A program made the translations under genes and the position numbers. Shown in pieces: positions 8,849 through 16,459 of a stretch of 64,000 nt of DNA (positions are counted from its first letter, which is position 1; each line of letters starts with the position of its first letter). The DNA comes from an uncultured Bacteroidia bacterium (lineage in GTDB: Bacteria > Bacteroidota > Bacteroidia > Bacteroidales > UBA932), in NCBI GenBank assembly GCA_902779765.1, contig CACZCQ010000013.1, positions 1-64,000 of the forward strand, given 5' to 3'. The notes below the pieces were generated by a model, which worked only from the letters and a program-made list of their open reading frames with translations, did no database searches and was not told the DNA's origin.

Positions 8849-8879
8849 CAAATTTACACAATTTTCCCCTTAAGACAAA
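8849..8879 (-). promoter_or_regulatory. Promoter of the etf operon (Bacteroidota consensus)
   Basis: Read on the minus strand, TTTG (8876-8879), exactly 19 nt, then TAAATTTG (8849-8856). This fits the Bacteroidota sigma consensus TTTG-N19-TAnnTTTG. It lies 32 nt upstream of the etfB ATG. Confidence 0.75.
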
Positions 8880-8892
8880 ACCAGTCCCGATA

Positions 8893-9378
8893 CTAGAAAT
8901 TGTAGAAGAGACCGGCCGAGGCTACATTGCTCAAACCGATGCTGAATGTAGTATCCGAATTGTAGGAAAGGGCGCCGATATGCGCGACAGCGGAGAGTTT
9001 GCCGCTGATCGGGGCGGAGATACCCGGATAAAGGCCTATCTCCCAGGAACCATCGTAATTCTTCGGCTTCGAATATATGAAAGCGGCGTCTGTGAAGAGA
9101 CTCACGGGGCCGGCTGTCAGCAATGTATATCTCAGATAAGGTTTGATGGAAATGGTACTTGAGCTGCCATAGCCTTTATAGCTGAAAGTATAGAGTCCGA
9201 GTGCGGCTCCGATGGAGACCTTATCGTTCAGGACATACCCGATTTCGGGAACTATGCTGATCTGGGTGGACTCTGCGTCCGAATTTGTCTGAAGGGCCAA
9301 TGAACCTCCACCATAAATCTGTGCGTTGGCGATTGCTGCGAAAGAAATGGCTATCAGTGCCAGGATAAATTTTCTCAT
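8893..9378 (-). CDS. Small outer-membrane beta-barrel protein
   Basis: 161 residues with a signal peptide (MRKFILALIAISFAAIANAQ, cleavage after AQ region). The mature part is made of alternating beta strands separated by short turns (ISIVPEIGYVLNDKVSIGAALGLYTF, ISIKPYLRYTLL) and ends in phenylalanine (GLFYNF), as expected for an outer-membrane barrel of about 8 strands (OmpX/OmpA-barrel size). No specific function can be read. A TATCTTTG -7 box is present at 9412-9419 on the minus strand, without a clear -33 element. It stands alone between the etf operon and the divergent phosphatase gene. Confidence 0.75.
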   Translation of the reverse strand: MRKFILALIAISFAAIANAQIYGGGSLALQTNSDAESTQISIVPEIGYVLNDKVSIGAALGLYTFSYKGYGSSSTISIKPYLRYTLLTAGPVSLFTDAAFIYSKPKNYDGSWEIGLYPGISAPISGKLSAVAHIGALSYNSDTTFSIGLSNVASAGLFYNF

Positions 9379-9466
9379 GATACGAAATAGTTAAAGTAAA
9401 TTATCGGTGGGCAAAGATAACGAAACTTTTAATTCTCGTTAAAATTTCAGTAATTTGGGAATTGAT

Positions 9467-9928
9467 ATGAGAATCCTGTTTGTCTGCCACGGAAATATCT
9501 GCCGCTCCCCAATGGCGGAATTCATTTTGAAGGCTCTCGTGAAGGTTCGGGGACTTGAAGACCGATACTTCATCGAGTCAGCAGCCGTATCCGCCGAAGA
9601 AACCGGCAATCCCATCTACCCTCCGGCAAAGCGCTGTCTCACCCAGCACGGAGTCCCTTTCGACAATTCCAAGAGGGCACGGCAGATAACAGGTGCCGAC
9701 TATGACCGGTTCGACAGGATAATCTGCATGGATTCTTCCAACCTCCGCCTGATCCGGCGTATGATCCCTTCGGATCCCGAGGGCAAGATCCATCTCCTGA
9801 TGTCGTACACCGGAGTCGGTCGTGACGTCGCAGACCCCTGGTACACAGGTGATTTCGAAGAAGCCTTCCAGGACATCCTGGAAGGATGTGAAGCCATTTT
9901 GAACAATTCATTCATATTAGAATCATGA
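9467..9928 (+). CDS. Low-molecular-weight protein tyrosine phosphatase
   Basis: 153 residues from the ATG at 9467 (MRILFVCHGNICRSPMAEF); a TTG four codons upstream is less likely. The P-loop CHGNICRS fits CX5R with the family's following serine, and DPWYTGDF near the C terminus supplies the general-acid DP motif. Such enzymes dephosphorylate tyrosine on proteins, often polysaccharide-related kinases, but no such kinase gene is nearby. Length matches the family. It overlaps the next gene by 4 nt (ATGA). Confidence 0.93.
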   Translation: MRILFVCHGNICRSPMAEFILKALVKVRGLEDRYFIESAAVSAEETGNPIYPPAKRCLTQHGVPFDNSKRARQITGADYDRFDRIICMDSSNLRLIRRMIPSDPEGKIHLLMSYTGVGRDVADPWYTGDFEEAFQDILEGCEAILNNSFILES

Positions 9929-10746
9929 AAAGGATCGTCAACATACTGGTGTTCCTGTCGCTGGTACAGGCACTGTCCGCCCAGGTGACTTACAAGATCG
10001 AGAAGGATATTCCCTATCATCCGGATGCCGGGGCATATGCTGCAGAACGATGCGTCCTGGATTTCTATTATCCGGAAGGAGTGAAGGACTTCCCTACCGT
10101 GGTATGGTTCCACGGCGGCGGACTTACCGGAGGACATAAGGAAATCCCCTCGGGCCTGAAGGAATCCGGGATAGGGATCATCGGGGTAAACTACAGGCTT
10201 TTGCCCAAGGCAGATGTCAAGGAGATCACAGACGATGCGGCAGCGGCCGTGGCTTGGGCATTCAGGGAAGTGGCTTCCCGTGGTGGCTGTCCGGACAGGA
10301 TTTTCGTTGCCGGTCATTCAGCCGGCGGTTATCTGACAGACATGATTGTCCTGGACAAGAAATGGCTTGCAGCCTACGGCGTCGATGCCGACCGTATAGC
10401 CGGGGCATTCCCCTACAGCGCCCAGAAGGTCACCCACTTCAATGTCAGGAAGGAGATGGGGATAGGTCCCTTGCAGCCGATCGTAGACGAAACGGCTCCC
10501 CTGTTCCATGTAAGGGAACTCCCGATGCCGATGCTGGTGCTTTCCGGCGACCGCGAAATGGAAATGTACGGCCGCTATGAGGAGCAGGCCTATTTCTGGC
10601 GCATGATGAAACTTGTGGGCAACGAGAATGTATTCCTGTATGAATTCGACGGCTACGACCACGGTTCGATGCCATCACCCGCCCACAGCGTGGTAAAGCG
10701 CTATATCAAGGCTATCTGCGAAGGCAAACCGCTTCCTTCAAGATAA
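9925..10746 (+). CDS. Secreted alpha/beta hydrolase (esterase/lipase-like)
   Basis: 273 residues with a signal peptide (VNILVFLSLVQALSAQ). The esterase/lipase fold shows VVWFHGGGLTGG (HGGG oxyanion hole), FVAGHSAGGYLTDM (GxSxG nucleophile), a probable acid in MLVLSGDREMEM and the catalytic histidine in FDGYDHGSM. It probably cleaves carboxyl esters, perhaps on polysaccharides, in the periplasm. Coupled to the preceding phosphatase by an ATGA overlap. It ends exactly where the convergent TSCPD gene ends. Confidence 0.85.
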   Translation: MKRIVNILVFLSLVQALSAQVTYKIEKDIPYHPDAGAYAAERCVLDFYYPEGVKDFPTVVWFHGGGLTGGHKEIPSGLKESGIGIIGVNYRLLPKADVKEITDDAAAAVAWAFREVASRGGCPDRIFVAGHSAGGYLTDMIVLDKKWLAAYGVDADRIAGAFPYSAQKVTHFNVRKEMGIGPLQPIVDETAPLFHVRELPMPMLVLSGDREMEMYGRYEEQAYFWRMMKLVGNENVFLYEFDGYDHGSMPSPAHSVVKRYIKAICEGKPLPSR

Positions 10747-11043
10747 TCAGGATCCGGCCATCGCCTTCAGTGCCCTGGCAAGCTGGTCCGGGCAGCTGGT
10801 CCCTCTTCCCTTGCAGTTGATACCGTCAAGCCTGCGGATGGCCTCGTCGACCTTCATCCCGGCTATCAGAGCGGCTACCCCCTGGGTATTCCCGTTGCAT
10901 CCGTTCGTGTACTTCACGTTGGTTATGGTGTCGCCGTCGAGCTCAATGTCGATACGGGTGGAACAGACTATGCCGCATGTCTGGAAGGATGCCTTCCTCA
11001 CGCCATTCTCGATGCGGTCTTCAAGCAGGGTAACTTCGAACAT
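10747..11043 (-). CDS. TSCPD domain protein
   Basis: 98 residues. The protein carries the motif set of the small TSCPD family: FQTCGIVCSTRIDIELDG, YTNGCNGNTQGVAAL, and the C-terminal CKGRGTSCPDQLARAL that names the family. The related domain also occurs at the C terminus of some ribonucleotide reductases. Five cysteines suggest metal or redox chemistry, but function is not established. It starts 69 nt from the divergent flavoprotein gene. Confidence 0.85.
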   Translation of the reverse strand: MFEVTLLEDRIENGVRKASFQTCGIVCSTRIDIELDGDTITNVKYTNGCNGNTQGVAALIAGMKVDEAIRRLDGINCKGRGTSCPDQLARALKAMAGS

Positions 11044-11112
11044 GATGACAATTATTCAAGCGGTTCCTGCAAATGTAAGAATATTCAGCCGGAAAACGTA
11101 TATTTGTATATT

Positions 11113-11598
11113 ATGGATGATAAGATGACATTCCGGGAAATGCGCCGGTTCAAGCAGGAACTTCCCAAGAAGGAGTGCCGGGAGATTCTCGACAAGGCCA
11201 TCAGGGGATTCCTCTCGGTAACCGGCGACGGCGGCTATCCGTATGCCTTCCCGATCAACTTCCTGTACAACGATGGCAGCCTGTTTTTCCACTGTGCCCT
11301 CGAAGGGCATAAGATGGACGCCATAAGATCCTGCGACAAAGCCTGTTTCTCAGTCCTTTCAGAGCCGGTCAAGGAGCCCGGAGAATGGTGGTACAATGTC
11401 AACAGCGTAATCTGCTTCGGCCGTATCCGCGAGATAACTGACAGGGAACGTCACGATGCGATTCTCCGGAAACTGGGGCAGAAATACTTTCCTGAGGGAT
11501 ACGATATCGACTACGATATGCTCAAAAACGCCCGGAGGGCGGCCGTCCTGGAATTCACCATCGAGCACATGACCGGCAAAAGGGTCAAGGAAAAATAA
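11113..11598 (+). CDS. Pyridoxamine-5'-phosphate-oxidase-like (Nim-type) flavoprotein
   Basis: 161 residues from the ATG at 11113 (MDDKMTFREMRRFKQEL). The split beta-barrel FMN fold shows GFLSVTGDGGYPYAFPINFLY, LFFHCALEGHKMDAI and ACFSVLSE, the signature of the NimA/PNPOx-like family, which includes nitroimidazole reductases. Reduction of a flavin- or heme-dependent substrate is likely; drug resistance should not be assumed. A TATATTTG -7 box (11099-11106) ends 6 nt before the ATG. Confidence 0.82.
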   Translation: MDDKMTFREMRRFKQELPKKECREILDKAIRGFLSVTGDGGYPYAFPINFLYNDGSLFFHCALEGHKMDAIRSCDKACFSVLSEPVKEPGEWWYNVNSVICFGRIREITDRERHDAILRKLGQKYFPEGYDIDYDMLKNARRAAVLEFTIEHMTGKRVKEK

Positions 11599-11599
11599 A

Positions 11600-12127
11600 T
11601 CATATTATACATAACTCCCTGCCTGAGAGATACTTCCCAAGCAAGTCGCCTGTCTTGACCTTGACAAAGCATGTGGCGGTTCCGTCCGTGCAGGCGAAAT
11701 ATTCGTTTTCAGTCACTTCCCGGTCCATCACCAGATGGACTCCGGAAGCCTGGGGAAGGACCGCACTCAGGATGGTCGTGGCCCCTACTTCCACGCCGGT
11801 CAGTTCCCAGAGTTTCTCCGCCGAAGCGAATGACACCCTCGGGATACCTAGTGCCCCGCAGAAATCCCTTGTGACGAATGGTTTGTCATCTGTCGTGACA
11901 TACAGGTAGAACTCCGTCTGCTGGCGGTTGCAAAGGAATATGGTCTTTACTATCCTGACCCCGATCCTTGCATCTATATTCCGGCAATCCTCCATGGTAA
12001 TCCCCGGATCGGTGTCAACCCTCTCGAAAGGGATATCCATGGCGGCGAAGGACTCGTACACCTTACGCTGAAGCTCCGTGCTGAACTCCCGGGGAGGAGT
12101 GCTGACCGGTTCACTGACCTTGAACAT
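11600..12127 (-). CDS. YbaK/ProX-type aminoacyl-tRNA deacylase
   Basis: 175 residues from the ATG at 12127 (MFKVSEPVSTPPREF); an in-frame TTG at 12154 would add nine residues and overlap the upstream stop. The YbaK/aaRS-associated fold is shown by GVRIVKTIFLC, FYLYVTTDDKPFVTRDFC and ASAEKLWELTGVEVGATTIL, as in stand-alone prolyl-tRNA editing proteins that hydrolyse mischarged Ala- or Cys-tRNA(Pro). It follows the bcp gene on the same strand and probably shares its transcript. Confidence 0.85.
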   Translation of the reverse strand: MFKVSEPVSTPPREFSTELQRKVYESFAAMDIPFERVDTDPGITMEDCRNIDARIGVRIVKTIFLCNRQQTEFYLYVTTDDKPFVTRDFCGALGIPRVSFASAEKLWELTGVEVGATTILSAVLPQASGVHLVMDREVTENEYFACTDGTATCFVKVKTGDLLGKYLSGRELCII

Positions 12128-12150
12128 TGCTGTACTGTTCCGGATTATGT

Positions 12151-12606
12151 TCAACCTTCCAGGATCTGACCTGCCGCGTTCCTGGTGTCAACCTTCTCGA
12201 TGACCCTCTCCAGGATACCATCCTCATCGAAGATGAATGTGCGGCGCAGCGTACCCATCGTGGTCTTCCCGTACATCTTCTTTTCTCCCCACGCACCGAA
12301 ATCCTGCAGCATTCTGGTTGATGTGTCCGCCAGGAGGCGGAACGGCAACCCGTACTTCGCCCTGAAGCCGGTGTGTGACTTGGAACTGTCCTTGCTGACT
12401 CCCACGACATTGTATCCCGCGGCCGTCAGCTCGGCATAGTTGTCGCGGAAGGAGCAAGCCTCCGCAGTGCAGCCGGACGTATTGTCCTTTGGATAGAAGT
12501 AGATTATGGTTTTCCTGCCATTGCCGATGAAGTCTTCCGACTTCACCGTATTCCCGTCCTGGTCAAGCACCTCGAAGGACGGCATCCTGTCTCCGATCTT
12601 AAGCAT
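12151..12606 (-). CDS. bcp: Thiol peroxidase, Bcp/PrxQ-type peroxiredoxin
   Basis: 151 residues, usual length. The thioredoxin fold starts KIGDRMPSFEVLDQDGN; IIYFYPKDNTSGCTAEACSFRDNY holds the peroxidatic cysteine and, five residues later, the resolving cysteine of the Bcp subgroup. It reduces hydroperoxides using thioredoxin. It lies 3 nt after the carbonic anhydrase gene and before the deacylase gene, suggesting a three-gene stress/housekeeping operon read from 13152 to 11600. Confidence 0.93.
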   Translation of the reverse strand: MLKIGDRMPSFEVLDQDGNTVKSEDFIGNGRKTIIYFYPKDNTSGCTAEACSFRDNYAELTAAGYNVVGVSKDSSKSHTGFRAKYGLPFRLLADTSTRMLQDFGAWGEKKMYGKTTMGTLRRTFIFDEDGILERVIEKVDTRNAAGQILEG

Positions 12607-12609
12607 GGT

Positions 12610-13152
12610 TCATCGTATCTCTTTAAGTTCTCCGGTCACGGAATCTATGACAAAACCCCTGACGACGACATCGCCCGGGACCAGGGGATGACCCTTGACA
12701 GCCTCCACGGTCCTTCTCACAGACGCTTCGGTGTCATGGAATCCCTCCAGCCAACCTTCAATCCCCTTGGCCTCCCATTCAGAAAGTGTCTCCCGTGAAA
12801 CGCCACGCTCCAACATATGGGGCTTGAATTCTTCGTAGCTCATGTGGCATGCTCCGCAGGTGGAGTGATGGACCACCATCACTTCCTCAACCCCGAGCTC
12901 GTAGATGGCGACGAGGAGTGAGCGGATGGCCGAATCCATCTCCGACAGGACCAGCCCGCCGGCGTTTTTTATGATTTTTGCATCGCCGTTCCTGAGGCCC
13001 AGGGCCTTGGGAAGCAATTCCGTGAGGCGGGTATCCATGCAGGTCAGGACGGCGAGCTTTTTCGCCGGGAACTTGTCGGTGACGAACGGTTCGTATAACT
13101 TGTTTTCGACGAAAGCCTTGTTGTACTGTAGGATTGAGTCTATGTTTGTCAT
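12610..13152 (-). CDS. Beta-class carbonic anhydrase
   Basis: 180 residues from the ATG at 13152 (MTNIDSILQYNKAFVENK). An open frame extends upstream but lacks homology-like content. The zinc ligands are in VLTCMDTRLTE (CxDxR) and MVVHHSTCGACHMS (HxxC), the full beta-carbonic anhydrase signature. The short length and GVRISRETL-like region resemble plant-type clade B or mycobacterial forms. It interconverts CO2 and bicarbonate. A -7 box TATATTTG (13157-13164, minus strand) ends 4 nt before the ATG. Confidence 0.92.
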   Translation of the reverse strand: MTNIDSILQYNKAFVENKLYEPFVTDKFPAKKLAVLTCMDTRLTELLPKALGLRNGDAKIIKNAGGLVLSEMDSAIRSLLVAIYELGVEEVMVVHHSTCGACHMSYEEFKPHMLERGVSRETLSEWEAKGIEGWLEGFHDTEASVRRTVEAVKGHPLVPGDVVVRGFVIDSVTGELKEIR

Positions 13153-13177
13153 AATACAAATATACACATTATCTTTG
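13145..13177 (+). promoter_or_regulatory. Probable promoter of the exonuclease gene
   Basis: TTTG (13145-13148), 21 nt, TATCTTTG (13170-13177), then the ATG at 13198. The spacing is two longer than consensus. It overlaps the start region of the divergent carbonic anhydrase gene. Confidence 0.5.
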
Positions 13178-13197
13178 CAGAAAAGAAAGATCAGCCG

Positions 13198-13692
13198 ATG
13201 ACGGACTTCGCGGCAATAGATTTCGAGACCGCCAACGAATGCCCTTCCAGCGTGTGCAGCGTGGGAATAGTGGTAGTAAGGGGCGGCTTGATCACTGACC
13301 GGTTCTACAGTCTCATCCACCCGGAACCGGAATACTATCAGTGGTTCTGCATGAGGGTGCACGGGCTCTGCGCCGAGGATACCGAGGACGCTCCCGTTTT
13401 CCCCTATGTATGGGAGAAGATAGAGCCTCTGATCGATGGACTTCCTCTCGTCGCCCACAACTCCCGGTTCGACGAAGGTTGCCTGAAGGCCGTATTCCGG
13501 GCATATTGCATGGACTATCCTGAATACGTATTCCATGACACCCTTGCAGCATCGCGCAGGTACTACGGGCCATATCTTCCCAACCACAGGCTGGAGACAG
13601 TCTCCGCCGCCTGCGGATACGATCTCACCAATCACCACCATGCCCTTGCCGATGCGGAAGCCTGCGCCCACATCGCCATGAAACTGTTGTGA
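13198..13692 (+). CDS. DEDDh 3'-5' exonuclease (DnaQ-like)
   Basis: 164 residues. ExoI motif: FAAIDFETAN (DxE). ExoII: LVAHNSRFDEGCL. ExoIII: HHALADAEACAHI (HxxxxD). These complete the DEDDh active site of the DNA polymerase III epsilon-like nuclease family. The protein is the bare nuclease domain with no BRCT or helicase fusion, so it is more likely an accessory exonuclease than the replicase proofreading subunit. Confidence 0.9.
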   Translation: MTDFAAIDFETANECPSSVCSVGIVVVRGGLITDRFYSLIHPEPEYYQWFCMRVHGLCAEDTEDAPVFPYVWEKIEPLIDGLPLVAHNSRFDEGCLKAVFRAYCMDYPEYVFHDTLAASRRYYGPYLPNHRLETVSAACGYDLTNHHHALADAEACAHIAMKLL

Positions 13693-13739
13693 GAATGGCA
13701 GTGTATTTGCGGTAGTTAAGCCATATAGACGATACCGCC

Positions 13740-14114
13740 ATGTACAACATTATAATATCCGCATTGCTTGCATTCGCTCTCATGCCCAGTCCCTCCAATC
13801 CCCACAAGATTTCCAGCGTAGAGACCCATGGCAGCTGGGTCTACATGTACGACCAGAACGGGAACCGTTACAAGACTCTTAGCACAAATACCGTAGGTGA
13901 AATCAAGGGCTACGGTTCCACCTTTTTCGTCTCGCGGAACGGAAGCTGGATCTACCTCTTTGATTCAGAAGGATGGCGCTATAAGACAATGAGTTACTCA
14001 ACCGTAGGGGATGTCATCGGAGTCGCAGGCGACACATTCACTTCCAGAAAGGATTCCTGGATCTACACGTGGGACAGGGACGGGAAACGGATAAAGACCC
14101 GGTCGGCCAGATGA
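13740..14114 (+). CDS. Small exported protein with three aromatic repeats
   Basis: 124 residues. An N-terminal hydrophobic segment (residues 3-17) suggests export. The rest consists of three imperfect units of about 35 residues: GSWVYMYDQNGNRYKTLS, GSWIYLFDSEGWRYKTMS and DSWIYTWDRDGKRIKTRS, separated by VGEIKG / VGDVIG linkers. The units look like beta-strand repeats similar to propeller blades or a YD-type repeat. Function is not recognised. The start at 13740 gives a complete signal-like segment. Confidence 0.65.
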   Translation: MYNIIISALLAFALMPSPSNPHKISSVETHGSWVYMYDQNGNRYKTLSTNTVGEIKGYGSTFFVSRNGSWIYLFDSEGWRYKTMSYSTVGDVIGVAGDTFTSRKDSWIYTWDRDGKRIKTRSAR

Positions 14115-15275
14115 TCAGTTCCTCATCGGGAGTATCTGCCCGTGGGTGAGCATACGCCAAACCCACTCCACCGGACCGTATCGGAAATACTTGAGCCATA
14201 CAGTGCTGACAGCTATCTGGAAGGCAAAGACCCCGAGCGCCATTGCCTCCGTAGCCAGAAGGCCGACCTTCGCTCCCAGGCCTAATCCTATTCCATAGAA
14301 CAGCAGTACACCCAGGACGGACTGTCCCAGATAATTGGTGCAGGCCATCCTGCCCGTCCTGGCCAGCGGCATCCATCCCCTTCCCTCGGGGGAACGGGCG
14401 AACAGAAGGCTGAAGCCGGCGGCATAGGCGAAACCCATCGGATAAACGCTGAGGAGATAGAATACGCTCTGGACGACAGGCCCAAGAGGCTCTCCGGACA
14501 TGGAGTGCCACGTGTAAAGCAGTCCGACCGGGATGCCGAGCATAAGGCCGTAAGCCAATACCTTCTTCAAAAATCCCTTGTTGCCTTCGATATCTGCGAA
14601 TATCTTCCCGCGCCCCAGGGCATATCCGGTCAGGAAGAGTCCCAGCACCTTGAAGAATCTGTAGCTCACGACGAATTCCCACATCCTCTCGACGGCCCCT
14701 TGATGAAGGAACTGGAGCATCCCCTTATAACTGTCGATACCGGCCAGCCATGTGCCGAAATTGGCTTCGGTTATGCCGTACAAACCGCAGATACGCCACT
14801 GCTCCCTGAGCAGCGGATCAGACAGCCTGGTGCCGAAGACCGCCTCGCAAAGGACCGGAAGCACAAGGAAGAAGCCTCCGGCATAAAAAACCTTCCTTGT
14901 GGGGAGTTTCTTGAATAGAGGCAGCAGCATTCCCATCAGGGCGTAGAGCATCAGGATGTCCCCGCTCCAGATGAAAAGCAGATGGATAAGTCCGATGAAG
15001 AACAGTACAGTCATCCTGCGGTAGAATATCCGAGTCTTCTGCCCTGCATTCTCGAGCTGTATGCTGAAAGCCATTCCGAAAAGAAGGGAGAACAGAGTGT
15101 AGAACTTTCCGTCGACAAGGAAGGTCTGGACAGCCCTGGTCACTTTGTCGGTGACGGTCCATCCAGAAGGGTCCGAGAATGTCCATAACGAAAACTCCGG
15201 GAAATTCGCGAGGCAAATCCCCATGATGGCGAAACATCTCAAGGCATCAAGTATGACATATCTTTTCTTTCCCAT
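14115..15275 (-). CDS. DUF418/YeiB-family membrane protein
   Basis: 386 residues with about ten hydrophobic segments. It begins RYVILDALRCFAIMGICLANFPEFS, the typical YeiB-type opening, and the C-terminal half is the DUF418 region (TGRMACTNYLGQSVLGVLLFYG, then FQIAVSTVWLKYFRYGPVEWVWRML), a hallmark end of the family. Some members have been linked to acyl transfer, but the role here is unknown. It ends at the same base pair boundary where the convergent repeat protein ends. Confidence 0.85.
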   Translation of the reverse strand: MGKKRYVILDALRCFAIMGICLANFPEFSLWTFSDPSGWTVTDKVTRAVQTFLVDGKFYTLFSLLFGMAFSIQLENAGQKTRIFYRRMTVLFFIGLIHLLFIWSGDILMLYALMGMLLPLFKKLPTRKVFYAGGFFLVLPVLCEAVFGTRLSDPLLREQWRICGLYGITEANFGTWLAGIDSYKGMLQFLHQGAVERMWEFVVSYRFFKVLGLFLTGYALGRGKIFADIEGNKGFLKKVLAYGLMLGIPVGLLYTWHSMSGEPLGPVVQSVFYLLSVYPMGFAYAAGFSLLFARSPEGRGWMPLARTGRMACTNYLGQSVLGVLLFYGIGLGLGAKVGLLATEAMALGVFAFQIAVSTVWLKYFRYGPVEWVWRMLTHGQILPMRN

Positions 15276-15349
15276 CGTCGCTGCTAATTTCGCGAATAAT
15301 TGTTATTTTTGAAAGATTAAAGGATAGAACACTAAAACATCGTAATACA

Positions 15350-16447
15350 ATGGAAGATCTCAAAAGGATTGTGAACCTCTTTGCCATCGAGGGCAAGGTC
15401 AAGGAGATTGCCCCGCTCGGCAACGGACTCATCAACGACACCTACAAGGTAACGACCGAAGGCTCAACCCCGGACTACGTCCTTCAACGCATAAACAACG
15501 CCATATTCACGGATGTCGAGCTTCTGCAGAACAACATAGAGGCAGCGACAAGGCACATCCGCCGCAAGCTGGAAGTTGCCGGCGAGGAAGACATCGACCG
15601 CAAGGTCCTCAGGTTCGTCCCCCTGAAGGACAGTCCGAAAACCTATTGCGAGGTGGACGGAAAGTTCTGGAGGATCTCCGTCTTCATCGATGGGGCGAAG
15701 ACATACGAGCTGGTCAATCCCGAGTATTCAGAATATGCCGGCGAAGCTTTCGGGCATTTCGAGGCAATGCTGGCTGACATTCCGGACAAGCTGGGAGAGA
15801 CGATCCCCGACTTCCACAATATGGAACTCAGGCTCCGCCAGCTCGTCGAAGCCGTCCACGACGACAAGGCCGGAAGGCTGGCCGCAGAAGGCAAGGACGG
15901 TGAGCTTCACAGGATACTGGAAGAAATCGACATACACGGAGTGGAGATGTGCAAGGCAGAGCAGCTCCACCGCGAGGGCAAATTGCCGAAGCGGATCTGC
16001 CACTGCGACACCAAGGTGAACAACATGATGTTCGACGACAAGGGCAACGTGCTTTGCGTCATCGACCTTGACACCCTGATGCCAAGCTATGTGTTCTCCG
16101 ACTTCGGAGACTTCCTCCGTACTGCCGCCAATCCGGTTGCGGAAGACTCTCCGGAAGTTGATAAAGTCGACTTCGACATGGAGATATTCAAGGCCTTCTC
16201 GAGGGGTTACATAAGGGGCACGAAGTCCTTCCTCACACCAATTGAAAAGGAGAATCTACCCTATGCAGCCTGCCTTTTCCCGTTCATGCAGGCCGTCCGT
16301 TTCTTCGCCGACTACATCAACGGAGACACTTATTACAAAATCAAATATCCCGAGCACAACCTGGTGCGGACACGCAACCAGATGGCTCTTTTCCGCTCGG
16401 CCATGGCCAAGGTTCCCCAGATGAAAGCCTGGCTGGACACCTTATAG
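15350..16447 (+). CDS. Aminoglycoside-phosphotransferase-fold sugar kinase, N-acetylhexosamine kinase-like
   Basis: 365 residues. The kinase lobes show GNGLINDTYKV (nucleotide-binding loop), the catalytic ICHCDTKVNNMMF (with DTKxNN in place of the usual HGDxxxxN) and metal-binding CVIDLDTLMPSYVFSDFGD. The segment pattern matches the phosphotransferase group that includes bifidobacterial N-acetylhexosamine 1-kinase and proteins of Bacteroidota annotated near mucin degradation. It probably phosphorylates GlcNAc, GalNAc or a related amino sugar at C1. It lies 12 nt upstream of the dipeptide epimerase. A -7 box TATTTTTG is present at 15304-15311. Confidence 0.8.
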   Translation: MEDLKRIVNLFAIEGKVKEIAPLGNGLINDTYKVTTEGSTPDYVLQRINNAIFTDVELLQNNIEAATRHIRRKLEVAGEEDIDRKVLRFVPLKDSPKTYCEVDGKFWRISVFIDGAKTYELVNPEYSEYAGEAFGHFEAMLADIPDKLGETIPDFHNMELRLRQLVEAVHDDKAGRLAAEGKDGELHRILEEIDIHGVEMCKAEQLHREGKLPKRICHCDTKVNNMMFDDKGNVLCVIDLDTLMPSYVFSDFGDFLRTAANPVAEDSPEVDKVDFDMEIFKAFSRGYIRGTKSFLTPIEKENLPYAACLFPFMQAVRFFADYINGDTYYKIKYPEHNLVRTRNQMALFRSAMAKVPQMKAWLDTL

Positions 16448-16459
16448 AACCTTACCGTA

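Noticed and set aside
11113..11598. Nim-like flavoprotein considered as a nitroimidazole resistance gene
   Set aside because: Family membership is supported, but the activity cannot be inferred from the fold; many relatives are ordinary flavin or heme enzymes.
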